From Alphaproteobacteria bacterium (lineage in GTDB: Bacteria; Pseudomonadota; Alphaproteobacteria; UBA9219), in contig WRDR01000011.1 of the NCBI GenBank assembly GCA_009779745.1, forward strand, positions 1 to 56,768: a DNA stretch of 56,768 bases, written 5' to 3'. Both the position numbers and the translations under genes were made by a program. How positions within the stretch are numbered: position 1 is the stretch's first letter; every line of letters begins with the position of its first letter. The notes beneath the pieces were generated by a model. It was given only the letters and a program-made list of their open reading frames with translations, searched no databases and was not told where the DNA came from. This document shows, in pieces, positions 1 through 9,109 of this stretch.

Positions 1-12
1 GGGGGGGGGGGG
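1..12. repeat. Poly-G/C tract at left edge
   Basis: The window opens with at least 12 consecutive G, cut by the edge. On the minus strand this is a poly-C run directly after codon 12 of a short reading frame starting at position 50. The same arrangement with near-identical flanking sequence recurs at 41660-41675, so the tract is unlikely to be only a read artefact. Such homopolymers are classic sites of slipped-strand mispairing. Confidence 0.8.
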
Positions 13-50
13 TAAGGTCTTGATTTTGTTGGGTAATTCCGTCTTTTCAT
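1..50 (-). CDS. 5' fragment of a poly-C-switched gene, running off left edge
   Basis: An ATG at 50-48 (minus) opens a frame reading MKRRNYPTKSRPY followed by a proline run encoded by the poly-C tract. Only about 16 codons are inside the window. The leader and first codons nearly match those of the modular surface gene at 41026-41713, so this is probably the start of another member of that family. A purine-rich stretch precedes the ATG, but there is no strong Shine-Dalgarno sequence. The product cannot be identified. Whether this allele is in frame with the body of the gene cannot be told because the tract is cut. Confidence 0.5.
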   Translation of the reverse strand, partial: MKRRNYPTKSRPYPPP

Positions 51-118
51 CTGTTCTCTTCTCTCATTTTGCTGCAAGAATCGCATACATTATAATTTAT
101 GTGAATTAGTTTTAAAAG
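13..118 (-). repeat. Leader/promoter repeat, copy 1
   Basis: Positions 20-118 are identical, as far as I can read, to 41683-41781; only two bases differ between 13 and 19. In both places the element sits upstream (minus strand) of a poly-C tract and contains the presumed ATG (50-48). A perfect TATAAT on the minus strand (plus 89-94) is a likely -10 box; no convincing -35 box is seen. The duplicated leader probably gives two family members the same promoter and switch. Confidence 0.75.
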
Positions 119-166
119 GAAATAATCAGTATCGGTAAGTACATCAGGCTTTTACCACTGCCCCGT

Positions 167-206
167 CAGTTGCTTCGCAACTGCCACCCCTTCGCCAGCG
201 AAGGGG
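167..206. repeat. Double-hairpin intergenic repeat
   Basis: Two perfect hairpins lie back to back: a 7-bp stem with TTC loop (167-183) and CCCCTTCGCCAGCGAAGGGG (187-206; 9-bp stem, CA loop). The flanking words GCCCCGTC and CCACCCCTTCGCC recur at 30492-30547, where the first hairpin has a completely different stem, so structure rather than sequence is conserved. Confidence 0.75.
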
Positions 207-231
207 AATACTCTCATTTCCCTCTTTCCGC

Positions 232-265
232 TCCAACTCCACATTCCACTCTCAACACTCCACAC
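232..265. repeat. Degenerate heptanucleotide array after mnmE
   Basis: Four consecutive 7-mers, TCCACAT TCCACTC TCAACAC TCCACAC, occupy 238-265 after a partial unit. On the mnmE coding strand they read as GTGTGGA-type units just beyond the stop codon. The same family occurs at 22087, 24611, 24654, 30580, 41891 and 55522. Confidence 0.7.
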
Positions 266-276
266 TTTTTTCACTA

Positions 277-1581
277 CTACTTCCCTATACAGAAATCTTT
301 GAAAATCACGTCTAGGAGGTCTTCTACATCTACATGGCCTGTTATGCTGCCGAGGCGGCGCATTGCAGCTCTTATCTCTTCCGCTCTCATATCAGTTTGC
401 TTTATACTAAGTGCATTGTCCATGTGCTGAACACACTCTGTTAGAGCGTTCCTGTGCCTAGTCCTCGTCAATGATACGCCGCCCACATTATACTTATCTT
501 CCAGATGCTCGTGTATCTTGTTTACAAGCTGCTCTATACCCTCGCCGGTTACAGAAGAAACTCTTATAGCGTCCGATGTTTCCCCGCCGTTTATCAAATC
601 CTTTTTGCTTATCACCGTTATTGTGTCTTCCATACCTATATCATTTCTATCCAAAGCCATACCGTCTAAAACCAAAATCCTCAAATCAGCCTCTTTAGCT
701 CTTTTCAATGCTCTTTTTATGCCCTCTTTTTCTATTTCGTCTTGAGGACGTTCTCTTAAGCCCGCCGTATCTATCAGTACTACGGGATACCCTTTTATAT
801 CCAAATGCACCTCTATAGTATCCCTCGTAGTTCCGGCTATAGGAGAAACTATTGCTATGTCTCTTTTTGCCAGCACATTCAATAATGACGATTTCCCGGC
901 ATTAGGCTTTCCTATTATAACTACGGAAAATCCTTCTCTCAGCCGCTCGCCTCTGTGGCTGTCGTTAAGATGCTCCTCAATTTCCTCTTTTACTTTTTTG
1001 ACTCTTTCCAGTGTTTCTTCTATCAAAGTTTCAGGCAGCTCTTCTTCCGCAAAATCTATCTCTGCCTCTATAAATGCCAATATCCTTATAAGTGCGTTTC
1101 TCCAACCGTCATACAGCTCAGATAACGCTCCTCCTAATTGTCTTAGTGCTTGTTCTCTTTGATATTCTGTTTCGGCGTCAACTAAATCCGCTATAGCCTC
1201 CGCCTCTGTTAAATCCAATTTCCCGTTCTCAAATGCTCTTCTTGTGAACTCTCCGGGCTCTGCCAGCCGAAAGCCCGGAAGTTTTGAAAGCACTCCCATT
1301 ATGGCATTTCTTACTGCTATGCCTCCGTGCGTATGCAGCTCTATCACGTCCTCGCCCGTAAAACTGGCAGGAGCCTTGAAATACAATACTATGCACTTGT
1401 CTATTGTCTTTCCGCTCTCATTATCAACAAAACTCCTTATATACGCCTTTCTAGGCTCCGGTATCTCTTGCTCCAGAAAACATTTCTCTGCCGCAACAAG
1501 TGCGTTCCCGCCGGAAATCCTATAGACGCTCACGCTTCCCCTGCCCGCCGCAGTCGCCAGTGCAAAAATTGTGCTTTTCAC
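277..1581 (-). CDS. mnmE: tRNA uridine-5-carboxymethylaminomethyl(34) synthesis GTPase MnmE
   Basis: MnmE works with MnmG to add the carboxymethylaminomethyl group to the wobble uridine of several tRNAs. The protein shows the N-terminal folate-binding domain, then a GTPase domain with GKPNAGKS (about residues 224-231), GTTRD (250-254), DTAG (271-274) and SKKD as a variant G4 motif, and it ends in the family's hallmark CIGK. I place the start at a GTG at 1581, which has AGAGG upstream and gives 434 residues aligning with the usual N-terminus. An in-frame TTG at 1638 would add 19 residues. The thiolase partner for the same tRNA position, mnmA, is at 24661. A heptanucleotide array follows the stop. 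Confidence 0.95.
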   Translation of the reverse strand: MKSTIFALATAAGRGSVSVYRISGGNALVAAEKCFLEQEIPEPRKAYIRSFVDNESGKTIDKCIVLYFKAPASFTGEDVIELHTHGGIAVRNAIMGVLSKLPGFRLAEPGEFTRRAFENGKLDLTEAEAIADLVDAETEYQREQALRQLGGALSELYDGWRNALIRILAFIEAEIDFAEEELPETLIEETLERVKKVKEEIEEHLNDSHRGERLREGFSVVIIGKPNAGKSSLLNVLAKRDIAIVSPIAGTTRDTIEVHLDIKGYPVVLIDTAGLRERPQDEIEKEGIKRALKRAKEADLRILVLDGMALDRNDIGMEDTITVISKKDLINGGETSDAIRVSSVTGEGIEQLVNKIHEHLEDKYNVGGVSLTRTRHRNALTECVQHMDNALSIKQTDMRAEEIRAAMRRLGSITGHVDVEDLLDVIFKDFCIGK

Positions 1582-1661
1582 TTCTTTTCCTCTTTTGTTA
1601 AATCCAAACAGTATGCTATACTTGTTTCTGTGATTCAATATACCTTTAAGGAGATTCTACC

Positions 1662-2090
1662 ATGATTTCTACGAAAACTAAATTTTTAACTCTGTCCTTG
1701 TGCCTTGGCGCATTTATGCTCTCTGCTTGCGCCAGCACTCCAATGGGTCCTACTGTTCTGGTCATGCCTCCAAAAGGCAAATCGTTTGACCAGTTTTCAT
1801 GGGAACAAGAAACCTGTAAACGCTTCGCAGAAGATCAAGTGCGCGGAGCTGCTGAAAGAGCCAACACAACGGGCATTCTCGCAGGCGTAGGCACTACAGC
1901 TCTCGGAGCCGGTTTAGGCGCAGCAGTCGGCGGCGGCGGCGGTGCTGCTATCGGCGCAGCCAGCGGTGCCGTAGTCGGTACCGGAGCAGGTGCTGTTGCC
2001 TCCGGCAGCCAACAGAATAATATCCAGTTGATGTACAACAACGCCTTTATGCAGTGCATGAAGACAAAAGGCAATCTGCCGGCTAACTAA
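1662..2090 (+). CDS. Glycine-zipper lipoprotein
   Basis: The protein has 142 residues. A lipoprotein signal with the lipobox LSAC (Cys about residue 23) indicates lipidation and an envelope location. Residues about 70-115 are a Gly/Ala-rich hydrophobic stretch with GxxxG spacing typical of glycine-zipper outer-membrane proteins. Two further Cys lie in the mature part. AAGGAG is well placed before the ATG. It is transcribed divergently from mnmE and ends at a clear terminator. The exact function is unknown. Confidence 0.8.
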   Translation: MISTKTKFLTLSLCLGAFMLSACASTPMGPTVLVMPPKGKSFDQFSWEQETCKRFAEDQVRGAAERANTTGILAGVGTTALGAGLGAAVGGGGGAAIGAASGAVVGTGAGAVASGSQQNNIQLMYNNAFMQCMKTKGNLPAN

Positions 2091-2101
2091 GCGGGACGAT
2101 A

Positions 2102-2143
2102 AAAACGGAGTGTTCTTACAAAAACGCTCCGTTTAGTTTTTTT
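2102..2143 (+). terminator. Rho-independent terminator
   Basis: The arm AAACGGAGTGTT (2103-2114) pairs with AACGCTCCGTTT (2123-2134) with one G-T wobble. A run of T (2137-2143) follows. It lies just after the lipoprotein stop codon. Confidence 0.8.
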
Positions 2144-2154
2144 GTGTTTAGGTA

Positions 2155-2528
2155 CTATTTGTCATGTTTGAAGAGTTTTTTGACAACTCCTTTTACACCG
2201 CCAAATATGCTTCTTGTAGATACGGGAAAAGAATCAGGAAAATCCTTCTGCACCTGTAATACAAACCACTCTGGTGTCATAGGCTGTCCTCTGTATTTGA
2301 AAGACCTGAACTGTGCTTCATAGTCTAAACATGCTACCACAGTTTCAGCTTTTGCGCTTCCATACCTTTCTTTTTCTTTCTGATATCGAATGTATGTCCG
2401 CAAAAAATCTACTGCCAAATCCCTTTCGTATTCCCCCCACCCTTGTACTCCCTCCAAAAGTATATGCTGCCATTGGCAAGTTTGTCCTCACCACATTGCA
2501 TACAGCCTCCAAATGTATCTTGTGTCAT
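2155..2528 (-). CDS. Hypothetical Cys-containing protein, frameshifted at a short G tract
   Basis: The longest unbroken frame (2155-2457, 100 residues) has only a TTG start with no convincing ribosome site. Upstream, an ATG at 2528 with a good AAGGAG opens a frame containing GGCMQCGED and SIYFWREYKG. It is out of register with the rest by one base. The frames would join if the six-base G run (plus-strand C, 2433-2438) had one more base. The restored protein would have about 124 residues with a CxxC near the N-terminus and a basic C-terminus. This may be a slippage switch, a mutation or an assembly error. It is the last gene in the atpG-atpD-atpC direction. No family recognised. Confidence 0.55.
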
Positions 2529-2632
2529 AATCATTCTCCTTAAAATGTGTTTTATTAATAACTCTAAACTGCATGTACTATACACGCTAATTGTGAAAAT
2601 ATTAAATGAATAAATATGTTAATTACAGATAG

Positions 2633-4485
<1,853 letters not shown>

Positions 4486-4504
4486 TTATTAAAAACCAAA
4501 ACCC

Positions 4505-5392
4505 TTACACAGCCTCCGCACCGGAAATAATCTCAATCAGCTCATTAGTAATATAAGCCTGACGGCTTCTGTTATAGTTGAGCGTGAGTTTATCAATCAT
4601 ATCTCCGGCATTTCTGGTAGCATTATCCATAGCAGTCATTCTGGCTCCCTGCTCTCCGGCAGCACTTTCCAGCATAGAAGTATAAAGAGCCACTCCTAAA
4701 GCACGAGGCAGCAAGTCTTCCAAGATAGTCGCCTCGTCCGGCTCGAACTCCGGAGGCATAGCAACTGCGTTTGTATCAGCATTCTCTTTTTCCGCAATAG
4801 AAAACGGAATAAGCTGTTTCATCGTAACAATCTGTGAGATAACAGACTTGAATTTATTGTAAATTATATAACAGACATCGAATTCTTCAGAATCAAACAT
4901 ATTGAGAGCCAGCTCATTGACCTTAGCTGCATCATCATAAGACAAGCGTCCTTTATGGTCGGAGCTTTCTTTAAAATGCACTATCTTTTCAGAATGCTCT
5001 GACTTTAACAAATCTCGCCCTTTTCTTCCAATGCAGAACAGTTTCACAGTCTTGCCTTCTGATTCGAGCTTTTTAATCTGTTTTCTTGTCTCTTTGATTA
5101 TGCTTCCGTTAAATCCGCCGCAGAGTCCTCTGTCGGAAGTAATGACTATGAGCAGAATCTTGTCTTCTTTTTCCCTTCCGGCTAAAAGCGCAGGCTTTTC
5201 GGAACTGGACACCATATTGGCAGCAAGGCATGACAGCATCTTGTCCATGCGTTCTGCATATGGTCTTGCAGCTTCTGCTCCTTCCTGCGCTCTGCGCAGT
5301 TTGCTTCCCGCCACCATTTTCATAGCGGAAGTTATTTTACGTGTAGACTTAACACTGGAAATCCGATTTTTGAGCTCTTTAAGACTTGGCAT
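4505..5392 (-). CDS. atpG: F1F0 ATP synthase subunit gamma
   Basis: Gamma is the rotating central shaft of F1. The N-terminal coiled-coil start ([20 protein letters not shown]) and the C-terminal helix with [21 protein letters not shown] are both family hallmarks. Its 295 residues are normal. Unusually, atpA is not immediately upstream; a ROK-family kinase gene lies there, 95 bp away, so the F1 operon is split. Confidence 0.96.
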   Translation of the reverse strand: MPSLKELKNRISSVKSTRKITSAMKMVAGSKLRRAQEGAEAARPYAERMDKMLSCLAANMVSSSEKPALLAGREKEDKILLIVITSDRGLCGGFNGSIIKETRKQIKKLESEGKTVKLFCIGRKGRDLLKSEHSEKIVHFKESSDHKGRLSYDDAAKVNELALNMFDSEEFDVCYIIYNKFKSVISQIVTMKQLIPFSIAEKENADTNAVAMPPEFEPDEATILEDLLPRALGVALYTSMLESAAGEQGARMTAMDNATRNAGDMIDKLTLNYNRSRQAYITNELIEIISGAEAV

Positions 5393-5487
5393 GATATTCT
5401 CTGCAAACTTTTATAACTGCTGCATCATAGAGAGTTATTCTCAGATTTCAAATATTTTTTCATGATTTTTGCAGCGCAATGTACCGG

Positions 5488-6423
5488 CTACTCGTTAACC
5501 AAGAGCGCAGCACCCCTCAACCCCGCCATAACTCCGAATTCTGCCTGCAATATCCTAGTGTTAGGGTCATTTATAATAGTATATTTCTTCATTCTGTTTT
5601 GAACTTCTTCGCATATTCCGGTCACAGAAGAAACCCCTCCGCTGAGAATTATGGCTTCAGGGTCAATCATGTTGACTATTACCGCAGCTGCTTTTGCGAC
5701 TCGCTCAAAATACTCGTCCATTACTTTTACTGCTTCAGCGTCCTTATTATTATACAATTCTCCTATTTCTTTTGCTTCTAACGTCTTTCCGGTTCTCCAT
5801 TCATACAACTGCTTCAAGCCCTTGCCGGAAATAAACTGTTCTATGTCTCCGTTAGGCTTGCCGTAAGGACGCCTTTTTTCTTTGAAAAATCTTGTTACCA
5901 ATTCCAAATCTTCTTCGTCATAAATCGGAAATGTTACTCTTGCTAATTCGCCGGTAAGCCCGTTTGAACCTGATACCAGCTGTTTGTTTATTACAAGTCC
6001 GCTTCCTGCGCCTGTGCCGAGAATCAAAAGCAGCACACTGTTATAGTCTTTGCCGGCACCTTCCAGAGCTTCCGCTAATGCTGCACAGTTGGCATCATTA
6101 TCGACATCTACAGGACAATCTATGTTTCTTTTTTCTAAAAGCTCTTCTATATCCTTTTTCAAATTATGCCCTACGCAATACGGGACATTGCCTGCGCTTG
6201 TTATCAGGTCTCTTTTTACGTCATAAGCTCCGCAGAAGCCTGCGCCGAATTTTATAATATTAGGGTATTTTGCCGTTAGCTTTTCAATTATTCTGTCCAG
6301 TGCCGCTAAAAAATCAGAGTAACCTGTTTGCGGCATCGGCTCTATGACTCTTGCCTTTTCTTCTGAGTTATCAAAAATGGCTCCTGCTATTTTAGTCCCG
6401 CCTATGTCAAAGCTTAGTATCAT
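5488..6423 (-). CDS. ROK-family sugar kinase lacking the Cys zinc motif
   Basis: The protein starts with the phosphate-binding loop FDIGGTKIAGAIFD. It contains the ROK/ASKHA elements DVDNDANCAALAEA and LGTGAGSGLVINKQ (sugar and ATP sites) and IILSGGVSS near the C-terminus. Most ROK proteins have a CxCGxxGCxE zinc motif; here that region reads RRPYGKPNGDIEQFISG and has no Cys, so zinc binding is probably lost. It may be a fructokinase or N-acetylhexosamine kinase; the substrate cannot be told. Its start overlaps the end of the RHH gene by four bases. Confidence 0.85.
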   Translation of the reverse strand: MILSFDIGGTKIAGAIFDNSEEKARVIEPMPQTGYSDFLAALDRIIEKLTAKYPNIIKFGAGFCGAYDVKRDLITSAGNVPYCVGHNLKKDIEELLEKRNIDCPVDVDNDANCAALAEALEGAGKDYNSVLLLILGTGAGSGLVINKQLVSGSNGLTGELARVTFPIYDEEDLELVTRFFKEKRRPYGKPNGDIEQFISGKGLKQLYEWRTGKTLEAKEIGELYNNKDAEAVKVMDEYFERVAKAAAVIVNMIDPEAIILSGGVSSVTGICEEVQNRMKKYTIINDPNTRILQAEFGVMAGLRGAALLVNE

Positions 6424-6626
6424 GTTTTTTCTTTCAGATGTTTCAGCACAAACAGCCTCAAAGCACCGGACAGGCTGTTGGTTCTTGCTTTATCTATTTG
6501 TTCTATCAGTTCTTGCAAACTAATCTTCTTTTCCGAGGCTATTTCTCTAAGCTCGTTCCAAAAAGCAGCCTCTATAGAAACACTGGTTTCATGCCCGCAA
6601 ATCCTGATAGAACGTTTTTTTATCAT
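6420..6626 (-). CDS. Ribbon-helix-helix protein (RHH_4 type)
   Basis: A 68-residue basic protein whose first half (RSIRICGHETSVSIEAAFW) matches the alphaproteobacterial RHH_4 ribbon-helix-helix family. That fold binds DNA as a dimer through a beta strand. It overlaps the ROK kinase start (ATGA). It could regulate its own operon, including the kinase; that is inference from position. Confidence 0.75.
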   Translation of the reverse strand: MIKKRSIRICGHETSVSIEAAFWNELREIASEKKISLQELIEQIDKARTNSLSGALRLFVLKHLKEKT

Positions 6627-6696
6627 GTGTTTCTAATTTATTAAGAAATTATAAGTATTTTATAATATGCTTGATTTGGAAATAGATTTCAATCTA

Positions 6697-6750
6697 ATTT
6701 TCCATTTTCAATTTTCCATTTTTTTGCCCTATTCCCGCCTACGCGGGAAT
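6697..6750. repeat. Heptamer array plus dRS3-like palindrome
   Basis: Positions 6697-6724 are four 7-mers (ATTTTCC ATTTTCA ATTTTCC ATTTTTT). They are followed by ATTCCCGCCTACGCGGGAAT (6731-6750), an 8-bp inverted repeat with a 4-nt loop and then GACAG. The palindrome belongs to the same family as 30418-30437, 40991-41012 and 41833-41852 and resembles the dRS3 repeat of Neisseria (ATTCCC N8 GGGAAT). Confidence 0.75.
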
Positions 6751-6778
6751 GACAGAGGCAGGGGGAGATTCTTTATAA

Positions 6779-7615
6779 ATGCCTCGTTCTCCAAATATGG
6801 ACTTCAACGATGACAGCAGTTTGTTAAGGAAAATCCTTATCATCTTCGGCATCTTGGCAGTTCTCGGCATAGCCGCAGCCATTGCCGTAGTACTCAAGGT
6901 GCCTCAGAAAGCCTTTCAGTATTCCTCCGATAAGTTCATAAACGTATCTAAATCAGCCGATTTTGAAGTAAAAAACATAATAATCAACGGCAGGCAGAAC
7001 TTTTCCAAAGATGATGTTTTTTTTGCCGCCGACATAAAAAAAGGCACTCCTATCTTATCCATAAACCTTAACGATGCTGCAAAAAAACTGTCCGTCCTTC
7101 CTTGGGTAGAAAATGTCTCTATTATGCGGCAGCTCCCTGATACTATTATCATTAATCTTCAGGAAAAGACTCCTCTTGCACGGTGGCAGAAAAGCAATGA
7201 TCAGATTTTCGTCATAGATTCTAACGGTAAAATCATTCAATCCGCCAAGGCTTCTGATTTTCCGCGCCTGCCTCTTTTAGTCGGCGCAGGCGCAGATAAG
7301 GCTGCCGCTCGTTTACTCTCCGAGCTGAAAGCCTATAAAGACATACACTCCAGATTCTTTTCTGCCAAACGCATCGGACAAAGACGCTGGGACTTGTACC
7401 TGCTTCAAACTCCTATACCCGGCAGCAGCAAGCCAAACGGAATTGTTATCAGACTCTCCGATAAAGAGAAATCTCTCGATAAATCCTTGCACAGACTATC
7501 AATTCTCATAGAAGAGGCTAAAATACTCGATAGAAACCTGGATTATATTGACCTGCGCTTTCCGGATCAATTCGTTGAAGGGTCTAGAAATTCTGTTGAT
7601 ACTGATAAAAAATAA
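6779..7615 (+). CDS. ftsQ: Cell division protein FtsQ
   Basis: FtsQ (DivIB) is the bitopic inner-membrane protein that links the early and late divisome. The 278-residue product has a short cytoplasmic N-terminus, one membrane segment (about residues 18-40), then a POTRA domain (FEVKNIIINGRQNFSKDDV...) and the conserved LPWVENVSIMRQLPDTIIINLQEKTPLARW segment shortened here to its core. ftsA follows 60 bp downstream. Confidence 0.93.
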   Translation: MPRSPNMDFNDDSSLLRKILIIFGILAVLGIAAAIAVVLKVPQKAFQYSSDKFINVSKSADFEVKNIIINGRQNFSKDDVFFAADIKKGTPILSINLNDAAKKLSVLPWVENVSIMRQLPDTIIINLQEKTPLARWQKSNDQIFVIDSNGKIIQSAKASDFPRLPLLVGAGADKAAARLLSELKAYKDIHSRFFSAKRIGQRRWDLYLLQTPIPGSSKPNGIVIRLSDKEKSLDKSLHRLSILIEEAKILDRNLDYIDLRFPDQFVEGSRNSVDTDKK

Positions 7616-7675
7616 GTAAAAAATTAACTACACGAACATATTATATTTTTTACAGTTGCTTTAAGGAATACGATT

Positions 7676-9082
7676 ATGGACTTTCTGAAAAATCTATTTT
7701 TTGGCGAACCGGAAGTCTCGACTAATGGAGTGTTCGGTGTCATCGACATCGGCACCAGTAAAATCGTCTGCCTTATTGCCAGAGAAGATTTCCCAGACCA
7801 TCCTAAAATCATAGGCATAGGACACAACAAATCTTCAGGTATGCGCCAAGGCTGGGTTTCCGATATGGACGCTCTTCAGAAATCTATTGCCGATGCCGTT
7901 ACTACTGCCGAAGCTATGTGCGGCGAAACCCTGCAAAGCGTTACCATTAATATATCGGGCGCACAGATTATCTCTCATAGCATTGACATAGAGCTGGCTC
8001 TTAACGGCCGCACAATAGAAGAACATGACGTTTTCAGAATGATTAATCAGGCGCAGACCATGCTGCCGGAGGAACATCTGCCTCAACAGATTGAACTGCT
8101 GCAAACAATACCTGTCGGGTACAGGCTAGATGAACAGAAAACCGTAAGCGATCCTATCGGCATGACAGGCAGCACTCTGCAATCCAGAATTCACCTGATA
8201 AGCGCAGAGCACGGCTCTTTAAGGACGCTGGTAAACGTTGTCGGAAGGTGCCACCTGAATGTTGAGCAGATTATAGCCTCGCCTTATGCTTCGGGCATTG
8301 CGTGCTTGGTCGAGGACGAGATAGATTTAGGCAGCATTGTAATTGATATGGGAGCCGGCACTACTAGCTTCACTATGTTTTTCGAGGGAGAGGCTATTTT
8401 TGCAGGGGGCATTTCTATCGGAGGAGCGCATATCACCAGCGATATAGCCCGCTGTCTGACTACGTCTATCACAGAGGCTGAGAGGGTTAAAACTTTATAC
8501 GGGAATACTCTGTCAAGCAGTTTTGACAATACCGACTCCATAGAGATTCCTCTGATAGGAGAAGAGAACGATTTTGACAATATTCAGCACGTGCCAAAAT
8601 CTCAACTAATATCGATTATACAGCCCAGAATGGAAGAGATACTTGAGCTGGTGAGAGACAAAATAGACAAAAGCGGTTTTACAGAGCTTTCCGGAAGAAG
8701 AGTTGTCTTAACAGGCGGAGCTTCTCAATTAAACGGAACAAGGGAATTGGCTCAAAGGATTTTGGACAAGCAAGTGCGGCTTGGAAAACCTATGAGAACT
8801 GCGAAAAGAAAAACGCTGGGCGGGAAATTCATTACTCCGCCAGTACCTTACGGAATACCGTATGAGTCCGGTCCTGCCTTTGCGGTTACGGAAGGCTTGC
8901 TGGCAATAGCACTCAATCAGGAGCTGGCGCACAGCAATCTGCACAACTCGGGAAGGCATAGTAACAGGTCGTTTTCTAGGTCTAATCTGTCGCCCAAGCG
9001 GTCTTGTCCTTTATTAATGGACAATAAGATTGTAGAAGCGGCAAGTCAGCAGATTATCAGAATGAGGGATTTATTTAAGTAA
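7676..9082 (+). CDS. ftsA: Cell division protein FtsA
   Basis: FtsA is the actin-like ATPase that tethers FtsZ filaments to the membrane. VIDIGTSKIVCLIA near the N-terminus and IDMGAGTTSFTMF and LTGGASQLNG further on are the phosphate and adenosine motifs. The C-terminus ends in a basic, amphipathic-looking tail (QQIIRMRDLFK) fitting a membrane-targeting sequence. Its 468 residues exceed the E. coli protein. A good AAGGA precedes the ATG. ftsZ does not follow; a convergent GGDEF/EAL gene does. Confidence 0.95.
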   Translation: MDFLKNLFFGEPEVSTNGVFGVIDIGTSKIVCLIAREDFPDHPKIIGIGHNKSSGMRQGWVSDMDALQKSIADAVTTAEAMCGETLQSVTINISGAQIISHSIDIELALNGRTIEEHDVFRMINQAQTMLPEEHLPQQIELLQTIPVGYRLDEQKTVSDPIGMTGSTLQSRIHLISAEHGSLRTLVNVVGRCHLNVEQIIASPYASGIACLVEDEIDLGSIVIDMGAGTTSFTMFFEGEAIFAGGISIGGAHITSDIARCLTTSITEAERVKTLYGNTLSSSFDNTDSIEIPLIGEENDFDNIQHVPKSQLISIIQPRMEEILELVRDKIDKSGFTELSGRRVVLTGGASQLNGTRELAQRILDKQVRLGKPMRTAKRKTLGGKFITPPVPYGIPYESGPAFAVTEGLLAIALNQELAHSNLHNSGRHSNRSFSRSNLSPKRSCPLLMDNKIVEAASQQIIRMRDLFK

Positions 9083-9088
9083 CCACCA

Positions 9089-9109
9089 ACTCCTAATTCC
9101 TAATTGTCA
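9089..9109. repeat. Heptamer array containing a stop codon
   Basis: Three 7-mers (ACTCCTA ATTCCTA ATTGTCA) lie between the ftsA and GGDEF/EAL 3' ends. The stop of the minus-strand GGDEF/EAL gene (9095-9093) lies inside the first unit, so the array sets the last residues of that protein. Confidence 0.65.

Noticed and set aside
1-12. Poly-G at the start as a sequencer (dark-cycle) artefact
   Set aside because: An internal tract of 16 G with the same flanking 99 bp exists at 41660-41675, and the C tract at 22264 lies in a coherent coding context, so a biological tract is more likely. The exact length at the edge remains uncertain.
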